Positions 1 to 6,000 of a DNA stretch of 6,922 nt are shown here, piece after piece. The notes below the pieces were generated by a model, which was given only the letters and a program-made list of their open reading frames with translations, did no database searches and was not told where the DNA came from. This stretch comes from Thiotrichales bacterium HSG1 (GTDB lineage: Bacteria; Pseudomonadota; Gammaproteobacteria; Beggiatoales; Beggiatoaceae): NCBI GenBank assembly GCA_030378125.1, contig JAUCGN010000090.1, forward strand, positions 1 to 6,922, given 5' to 3'. Positions within the stretch are counted from its first letter, which is position 1; every line of letters begins with the position of its first letter. The position numbers and the translations under genes are program-made.

Positions 1-1353
1 AGTGATAGTAAAGGTAGTATATTTACCTTGTATTTACCCAAATCAGATAAAGTTTCCAAACCAATATCAGAACCAATACCACTATTAAATGAAAAAATTC
101 AGCCCATAGATGAAGTTAAACCAGAATCTTTACCAAAATTAAAGCCAATTCCAGATGATAGAAATGATTTAAAACCGGGTGATAAATTTATTTTATTTAT
201 TGAAGATGACCGAAAATTTTCTAATATTTTAACAGATGTATCTAATGAAAAAGGTTTTAAACATTTATTAGCTGAAGATGGTGTCACTGGGGTGCAATTG
301 GCTGAACAATATAAACCAAGTGCTATTATTTTGGATATTGGCTTACCCGAATTAAGTGGTTGGAGTGTAATGGAAAGATTGAAGGATAATCCAGAAACTC
401 GTCATATTCCAGTTCATTTCATGTCCGCCAATGACCAAAGTTTAGATGCAAAGAAAATGGGAGCGATTGGTTATTTACTTAAACCAGTCAGTATGGAAAA
501 TTTGACGAATGCTTTCAAACAGATAGAACAATTCTTAACTAAAACGGTAAAGAACCTATTGATAGTGGCAGATATTGAATTACACAGACAAAAAATCATA
601 GATTTAGTTAATGAAGATGATGTTGAAATTCAACAGAAAACAACCATAGAATCAGCCTTTAAAAATTTGGAAACTACCATTTATGATTGTATTATTATTG
701 ATATGGATATTGAGCATGGATTAGGCAGCAAGCTATTAGAAATGATGCATCAAGACAGAACTCATTGTCAAACTCCAATCATTGTATATGCAGATCGTGA
801 TTTAACTACAGAAGAAGAAATTTTACTGATGCGTTGTTCTGATGAAATTCCAATTAAATCAGTTAGTTCTTCTGAACGTTTGTTGGATGAGGCAACTTTA
901 TTTCTACACCAAATAGAAGCCAAATTACCAGATAATAAGCGTAATATGTTGCATATAGTACATGATAAAATGACTATCTTGAAAGATAAAAAAGTATTAA
1001 TTGTTGATGATGATGTGCGTAATGTTTATGCATTGGCAACAGTTTTAGAAGAGAATAATATGGAGACAGTTTGTGGGGTAAATGGACAAGAAGGATTAGA
1101 TTTTTTATCCAAAAATAATAATATTGCAATAGTTTTAATGGACATAATGATGCCGGAGATGGATGGTTATGAAGCTATTCGAGAGATTCGTAAACATTCA
1201 AAATATCGTAAATTACCCATAATAGCTCTTACTGCCAAAGCCATGAAAGATGATAAAGCTAAATGCATAGAAGCTGGCGCCAATGATTATTTGGCTAAAC
1301 CGGTTGATGCGGATAAGTTGATGTCGTTGATGCGAGTTTGGTTGTATCGGTAA
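1..1353 (+). CDS. Hybrid sensor histidine kinase, C-terminal part with three receiver domains (5' truncated by window edge)
   Basis: The frame is open to the window start, so the TTG at 28 is not a real start. Of 450 visible residues, the first (GSIFTLYLP at 13-39) match the closing strand of a HATPase_c kinase domain. A proline/lysine/glutamate-rich linker follows to about residue 60. REC1 spans about residues 62-178: acidic pair D69/D70, phospho-acceptor D112, Ser142, Lys161. REC2 spans about 184-300 and is degenerate: the acidic pair is A190-D191, D234 is kept as possible acceptor, the Thr/Ser position reads Y-A-D, and Lys286 is kept. REC3 spans about 331-450 and is canonical: D336/D337, D381 in MDIMMPEMDGYEA, Thr411, Lys433 in the LAKP motif. 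Known for the family: such proteins autophosphorylate on a histidine upstream and pass phosphate to REC aspartates. The sensor and HisKA domains lie outside the window, so the signal is unknown. No output domain follows REC3, so signalling probably goes through phosphotransfer to a partner or through protein contacts. Confidence 0.93.
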   Translation, partial: SDSKGSIFTLYLPKSDKVSKPISEPIPLLNEKIQPIDEVKPESLPKLKPIPDDRNDLKPGDKFILFIEDDRKFSNILTDVSNEKGFKHLLAEDGVTGVQLAEQYKPSAIILDIGLPELSGWSVMERLKDNPETRHIPVHFMSANDQSLDAKKMGAIGYLLKPVSMENLTNAFKQIEQFLTKTVKNLLIVADIELHRQKIIDLVNEDDVEIQQKTTIESAFKNLETTIYDCIIIDMDIEHGLGSKLLEMMHQDRTHCQTPIIVYADRDLTTEEEILLMRCSDEIPIKSVSSSERLLDEATLFLHQIEAKLPDNKRNMLHIVHDKMTILKDKKVLIVDDDVRNVYALATVLEENNMETVCGVNGQEGLDFLSKNNNIAIVLMDIMMPEMDGYEAIREIRKHSKYRKLPIIALTAKAMKDDKAKCIEAGANDYLAKPVDADKLMSLMRVWLYR

Positions 1354-1370
1354 GTTTTAAGCTTTGTTGT

Positions 1371-1541
1371 TTAAACAGTAGTTCTGAGGTAATTTAATGA
1401 TGGTAAGAAATTATGGTGTAATTGGGCAACCAAGGGTATTTTACCCTCGGCTCCCACACCACTCACCGCATAAAACGAATCATTAATTTTAGTGACATTC
1501 TCAGCTACCTCTTTAATAAGCTGCATTTGAGTGGGAATCAT
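1371..1541 (-). CDS. Possible small ORF of 56 codons, unknown function or gene remnant
   Basis: On the - strand an ATG (1541-1539) opens 56 codons ending in TAA (1373-1371). The product begins MIPTQMQLIKEVAENV, contains SFYAVSGVGAEGKIPL, and ends SLNYLRTTV. Its residue mix looks like a soluble helical protein rather than random AT-rich translation. It has no cysteine, no signal peptide and no membrane segment. There is no clear Shine-Dalgarno sequence: the bases just upstream are AAAGAACTG. The same frame continues upstream only to a TGA (1556-1554) and reads LVYYTVLH before that stop, so it could also be the broken C-terminal end of a longer gene. It lies 50 bases downstream of the 440-residue protein gene on the same strand and might be reached by read-through. 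I do not recognise the family. It could still be chance. Confidence 0.3.
   Translation of the reverse strand: MIPTQMQLIKEVAENVTKINDSFYAVSGVGAEGKIPLVAQLHHNFLPSLNYLRTTV
1430..1450. other. Short hairpin (inverted repeat)
   Basis: AGGGTA (1433-1438) and TACCCT (1442-1447) form a perfect 6-base stem with a 3-base loop. Beyond one A/C mismatch, CC (1430-1431) pairs with GG (1449-1450). Neither side is followed by a T-run, so it is not a standard terminator. It lies inside the possible small - strand ORF, where it would also be coding. Its role is unknown. Confidence 0.45.
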
Positions 1542-1591
1542 CAGTTCTTTGGATCAGTGAAGCACAGTGTAATAGACCAATTTTTTAAAAA

Positions 1592-2914
1592 TTACTCTAT
1601 CTCAAAATAAATTGGTTCATTGCCATTAAAAACAATTTTTCCATTTTTTGATGATCTATAACCCATGTAAACAGTATATGGAATTAATGGTAACCCGGTA
1701 AGTGAACCCTCATAAATAATGCTTTGTAAAGTACTGGAAAGCTCTACATTTTTTTCGGCAGCGATGACTGAAGATATGTTTCCATCCCATAGTTCCCATG
1801 TTGAATAGTTTTTCCCACGCATAAAAAATACTGGAGTTTTCGTATGTAATAATGCCAACATTAATACGTCTACTGTCTCTCCAATATCAGAGTCATCAAC
1901 AGTAACGGTGGCGGAAATACTAATCGTATCTGTTGAATCTATTTTTATTTTATTGCCAGTTGTTTCTTCAGTAATAATTTGATTTAAAAAATAAGATTCA
2001 GTTTCGATCTCACTACCAGTTTTATCAATTGCCATTCCAGGCGAACCTTTGGCTATATTTTCAGTTGGATTGAGATTAAATACCAGAACATCAGTTGCAG
2101 TCAATTCGGTGCGACTACTAACATTAATATAATAAGTTTTATCCGCCTCCAGAGTAACCTTAATTTTGGAATAAGCATGATGATCATCAACGTTATCGTT
2201 ACAAGCTAACTCTCTCAAAGGATGTTTAGAACCAGACCATAAAGATAATACGGTGTTATAGTTGGAGTTCAGAGTATCCAAAATTAAACTTTGTTTAGTG
2301 GTAGATTCATATTGATACCAAACGCTATTGTAAGAACTGGTGGCACAGATAGATAAGGTTTCATTAGAGTCAATAGTAGCTGTATCTACCGACTGAGTAC
2401 TTGTATAAGGAAGAGTTTTAATTTCAATCGCATTAGTCAAATCATCATTATTTGATTCTGAAACGCCCAAAGATTTAGCATTAAAAGTTAACTTACCAGT
2501 TTCTTTGTTAAAACCATTTATCCCAATAAAATACTTAGTTCCAGCATTTAATTCAGTACTAAGTTGAGATTGTATATCTTCCTCTGTACCGTTGTCATTA
2601 CAAGTTATTCTAGTCAATGGATGTTGTTCACCTGTCCAAATACCAAGCACTGTGTCATAGTCAGAGCCGTAAGTATCAAATACTATTTTTTCATCAATAG
2701 TAGGATTATATTGATACCAAACGCTGGCCTCACTAAAGCTACAAGTGGGATAACTTTCCGATGGTTCTGTGGTTGAATCGGAGGTATCTTGCGTATTGGT
2801 ATAAGGTAATTTTGATATGTTAATTGCATCATCTAAATTATCATTTACTGGTGCAGCATGTATCGACAACGACATAGTTAATAGGGTAATCCACCCAAAT
2901 ATCTTTAATTGCAT
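1592..2914 (-). CDS. Secreted protein with two PPC-like beta repeats and a conserved-looking C-terminal domain
   Basis: Complete gene, 440 residues. Residues 1-20 form a Sec signal peptide: Lys4, the hydrophobic core FGWITLLTMSL, and a likely cut after SIHA. The signal peptide supports the ATG at 2914, since the next Met (residue 14) would destroy it. GGGGAA lies about 5 bases upstream as ribosome-binding site. Repeat 1 (about 24-147) and repeat 2 (about 156-282) share ND-L--AI-I--LPYT-TQ, SVWYQY, a DT-----Y-TVL--W-G--HPL segment, a CND motif and a TYYI/TKYFI strand. Each has two cysteines (58 and 105; 190 and 238), consistent with a disulphide outside the cytoplasm. The repeats resemble the pre-peptidase C-terminal (PPC) beta-sandwich type. 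A separate C-terminal domain (about 328-440) contains WELWDGN, YTVYMGYR and IVFNGNEPIYFEIE, a pattern I associate with other bacterial surface proteins. There is no catalytic motif and no membrane anchor. A structural or binding role in the periplasm or outside the cell is inferred. It follows the giant surface-protein gene on the same strand across a terminator. Confidence 0.88.
   Translation of the reverse strand: MQLKIFGWITLLTMSLSIHAAPVNDNLDDAINISKLPYTNTQDTSDSTTEPSESYPTCSFSEASVWYQYNPTIDEKIVFDTYGSDYDTVLGIWTGEQHPLTRITCNDNGTEEDIQSQLSTELNAGTKYFIGINGFNKETGKLTFNAKSLGVSESNNDDLTNAIEIKTLPYTSTQSVDTATIDSNETLSICATSSYNSVWYQYESTTKQSLILDTLNSNYNTVLSLWSGSKHPLRELACNDNVDDHHAYSKIKVTLEADKTYYINVSSRTELTATDVLVFNLNPTENIAKGSPGMAIDKTGSEIETESYFLNQIITEETTGNKIKIDSTDTISISATVTVDDSDIGETVDVLMLALLHTKTPVFFMRGKNYSTWELWDGNISSVIAAEKNVELSSTLQSIIYEGSLTGLPLIPYTVYMGYRSSKNGKIVFNGNEPIYFEIE
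2069..2845 (-). repeat. Tandem pair of related ~125-residue domains in the secreted protein
   Basis: Copy 1 covers about 2474-2845 and copy 2 about 2069-2449. They align along their length at protein level, including SVWYQY, TVL--W-G--HPL and CND. They also align partly at DNA level: the forward-strand string TTGATACCAAACGCT occurs in both, near 2311 and 2711. Divergence elsewhere points to an old internal duplication. A motif at the start of each copy (NDNLDDAI and NDDLTNAI) marks the boundary. Confidence 0.85.
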
Positions 2915-2920
2915 AAAAAT

Positions 2921-2925
2921 TCCCC
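2921..2925 (-). promoter_or_regulatory. Ribosome-binding site of the 440-residue protein
   Basis: On the - strand GGGGA (2925-2921) stands six bases before the ATG at 2914. It is the only Shine-Dalgarno-like sequence near this start. It begins directly after the T-run of the terminator at 2926-2953. Its four G bases can also pair with the C-run that forms one arm of that terminator. Confidence 0.6.
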
Positions 2926-2953
2926 AAAAAAAATGGGGGCATAAACTGCCCCC
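2926..2953 (-). terminator. Rho-independent terminator after the giant surface-protein gene
   Basis: On the - strand GGGGGCA (2953-2947) and TGCCCCC (2941-2935) form a perfect 7-base GC-rich stem with loop GTTTA. It is followed by one A and then eight T. This is a textbook intrinsic terminator, about 90 bases after the stop codon at 3043. The + strand equivalent is weaker, because the stem is followed by only TTTAAAG. The unusual point is that the next gene's ribosome-binding site starts at the very end of the T-run, so the element could equally be an attenuator in the leader of the 440-residue protein. Confidence 0.88.
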
Positions 2954-2972
2954 TTTAAAGTTTAACTTTATT

Positions 2973-3013
2973 TTCGAGACTTAAATATTCTTTTAAAAAA
3001 ATTTAGCCTCGAA
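2973..3013. repeat. Imperfect dyad in the intergenic region upstream of the terminator
   Basis: TTCGAG (2973-2978) and CTCGAA (3008-3013) are perfect inverted 6-mers. Inside them TAAAT (2982-2986) and ATTTA (3001-3005) also pair. The loop is A/T-rich. It lies between the giant gene's stop and the terminator. It could be an RNA hairpin in the 3' untranslated part or an operator, but AT-rich DNA produces such pairs readily. Confidence 0.35.
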
Positions 3014-3042
3014 TAATAAATTAAGTGATACTTATTAATATA

Positions 3043-6000
3043 CTACTCAGCATTTTCCAAACCTTGTTGAGTTATAATTTCTTCTATATCACAACTCTTA
3101 GGCCATGCAATTGCCTCAATATCAGAATACAATACTGTATCATACATCAATACAATATTACCTAAGTCACTATCACTTGGGATTATTGGGCATTCACTTG
3201 AACCAACCCTCCAACCATATATGTTAGTGTCCTCATTTTCATGAACAGCGAATAATAAGACATTGTTATCAGCCATATCTAAGGCTTCTATCTGTCCATT
3301 CACACGCTCTCCATCAGCATCTTTCAATGGGCAAATCTGAACTGCACCAGTATCACTATCCCATGAATACAGGGTACTATTCTCAGCACTATTATCCCCA
3401 GTTCCACCACTATTTTCAGCAAGATATAGCACTTGGTTTTCATTATCCCAAGTCATGGCCTCAATAGCAAGTTGTGAATAATCAGTCTCAGACTCAGATA
3501 CTTGTTTACCAATACCAGTTGATAGATCAACAGTTAGTGGACCAATTTCTCTGTCAACCCATCCCCACAATACACCTTCATTAGTAAAGGAGATGGCAGA
3601 TACTTCACCGTCCCAAATTGGACCAACTGCGGTTGGTTTTCCACTCTCCATATCAATTTGATACAAAGTTCCAACAGGATGACTATTTGTATCATCACCT
3701 GAGGAAGCGTATAACAAACCAGTAACTGGATCTGTGTCTAAACCTTCAAGATCATACCCTGCTAGTTCACTACCCAGTTCTTTTACCGAACCATCAATCG
3801 GAGTAATAGCAAGTATCATAGTATCATTCAGAAGTTTGTCATTCAGAGCGTAGAAACTAGGTGCAGCACAACCTGTAATCACGATATCTTCTCTAACATT
3901 AAATCCAAAGTCAACAGTAGGATTATTTCTAGCTGCCACATCATTTATATCATCAGGAGTAACTAAAGTAACCGCTAACGATACTGCACCATGACCAGCT
4001 AATGGAATACCATTGCTATCATTGTCAACACCGTCGTCTGGATCAGAACCACCTTCAGAAGCCACCATAGAACGAGAATTTGTAGGATTATTATCGTTTA
4101 ATGGATTTCCAACTGTAAAGTTTTCTGGAGCAACTTGAACAATGTAATCGCCTGGTAGTAAATCTTCAAACAAGTAGTAACCGGGAACACCACCTTTAGT
4201 AAAGGTAACCATACTAGTTACATACTGATCAACATCTGGTGTGTACTCGTTATTATCATCACTATCACGATACAAGTTTACTTTAACACCATTGATACCT
4301 TTATCGCCATCAGCAATGTTGAAAATACCATCTAAATCCTTAGACTTGTCCTCTTCATTTGAGCTATCTATCCAAACTTGATTACCCAAAGATAAGTCAC
4401 CAATGATTTTAAATATACCCGCATCCACAGTTTTATTAAACTCATTTTTGCCTAAAGTAATGATGTCTGTTATACCATCACTATCAACATCAGAATCTTC
4501 AGCATCATCTGAGCCTTCATTCTTAGTAGTAAAATGTTTAGCATCTTCTGGTAAGGTAAATTTAACGAAATAGTCACCCGGACCTAAATCTTCAAACAAA
4601 TAGCTACCATCATCTGCTGTTCTAATGGATTCACCAACTTGTAAATCTGAAGTTGGGTCTGCTACACCATTACCATCATCACGGTATAAGGTAACTTCTA
4701 CCCCACCAATGCCTAAGTCCTTGCTTTCATTGTGCTGACCATTTTGATCACGATCAAACCATACATAGTCACCTAATGCAGCAGTTCCTTTTTCTACTAA
4801 TCCCATATCCCAACTATAGTCAATAGTTTCACTCAACAAAGTTACTGGTATGGTAGTATTGGTATCTGGGTTAACATCCGAGTCTGCAAGATCATCATCC
4901 CCAGCATCTTGTGGTGATACAGCGTAACCAACTGGTGGGTAAAATTTAAGGAAATAATTACCACCATCCAAGAATGAAAAGATGTAGAAACCAGGATTAC
5001 CTTCTGGACCATCAGCAGTCCTAGTAAAATCAAGTAACTCGCCATTATCAGCAGAATAAACCTCAACTTTAACTCCATTTAGGCCTATTTCATCATTATC
5101 TTGTATGCCATTAGCATTAGTATCTAACCAAACTCTATTACCCAAAACTGCTGGTTCAAAGTCAACTACTTCAATACCAACCTTGATTGGCTCAGAAGGT
5201 AACAATTGTTCACCATTATCTACTCTTGTAGCAACATAACCAAAAGAATTCCAAGCAATTGAAGGTTCTTCTTCAGTTCCTAAAGCAGCATCTATTGGAG
5301 CCAACATTGGCCATTCTAATTGTAACGCATCACCCGGTTCAAACACTTTATCACCAAAATCAAATCGCAACGAGCGTACTGTAGCAATTTCATCTGGCAA
5401 GTTGGTTGACCACTGAGGTTCTTTACATCCAGGTGGATTGGTTGGTAATACTTCAGTCCGACATGGATTTTCTTCTACACTATAAGATACAATAATTCCA
5501 TTGCCAGCATATACAGCATCTCTTAAACGAGGTTGCCAATTTGATTCACGTTGAGATCGGTCAATAACTCCAGTATCAGATACAAATGGTAAAATATCTA
5601 TAACTACTACATTAGTCATAGCAACATTACCAGTGTTACTAACTATCAAACGATAATCTAAAGTACCACCTCTAGCGGTTTTACCCCATTTTGGATAACG
5701 GTGATATTCATCGTCTAATTGACCACGAACCCATTTAACTGAATCCATAGCAGCCATTTGACTTGATGTAATTGAGGCTACATCACTAGAACACAACAGT
5801 TCTTCAACATCACCATCATTATCAACATCATTACTATCAGCAACTTTATCAATACAACTAGATAAGTTAATTGCATTATTTGGGTTTTCAGCAATAGAAT
5901 AAGCACGATTACCTATCAAACCAGGCAAAGTATCATTTTTAACCCTAACAGTCACTGTTATTTTATATATATCCCATTTTTTGAATGAATATTCATTATC

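Larger units (their letters stand above)
1354..1591. other. Convergent intergenic region
   Basis: This 238-base stretch separates the kinase stop codon from the stop codon of the - strand secreted protein, so both neighbours are transcribed into it. It holds a possible 56-codon - strand ORF and a short hairpin, both listed separately. No canonical Rho-independent terminator (GC-rich stem followed by a T-run) is visible on either strand. How transcription of the two converging genes ends is therefore not evident. Confidence 0.7.

Noticed and set aside
28..30. TTG as start codon of the + strand kinase fragment
   Set aside because: The frame is open to base 1 and the residues before and after it (GSIFTLYLP) form the closing strand of a kinase ATPase domain, so the TTG is an internal Leu codon.
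1425..1480. Possible group II intron or mobile-element end around the GGGTATTTTACCC hairpin and the following CTCCCACACCACTCACC
   Set aside because: It vaguely recalled sequence near intron-encoded reverse transcriptases, but no domain V-like structure, reverse transcriptase frame or boundary could be found.
1422..1610. 62-codon + strand ORF in the convergent region
   Set aside because: It overlaps the end of the - strand gene, has no ribosome-binding site, and its residue mix (many His, Ser, Asn, Phe) looks like a non-coding frame opposite the - strand small ORF.
1576..1616. Inverted repeat ACCAATTT / AAATTGGT spanning the stop codon of the secreted protein as a terminator
   Set aside because: The stem is AT-rich, the loop is 25 bases, and neither strand has a T-run after it; AT-rich DNA gives such pairs by chance.
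3000..3060. Promoter for the 440-residue protein near TTGGAA and TAATAA on the - strand
   Set aside because: The spacing of 17 is acceptable but both hexamers match the consensus poorly, and AT-rich sequence offers many equal candidates.
4842..5078. 78-codon - strand ORF inside the giant gene
   Set aside because: It is an out-of-frame shadow of the first SdrD-B domain, whose own frame has clear family motifs.
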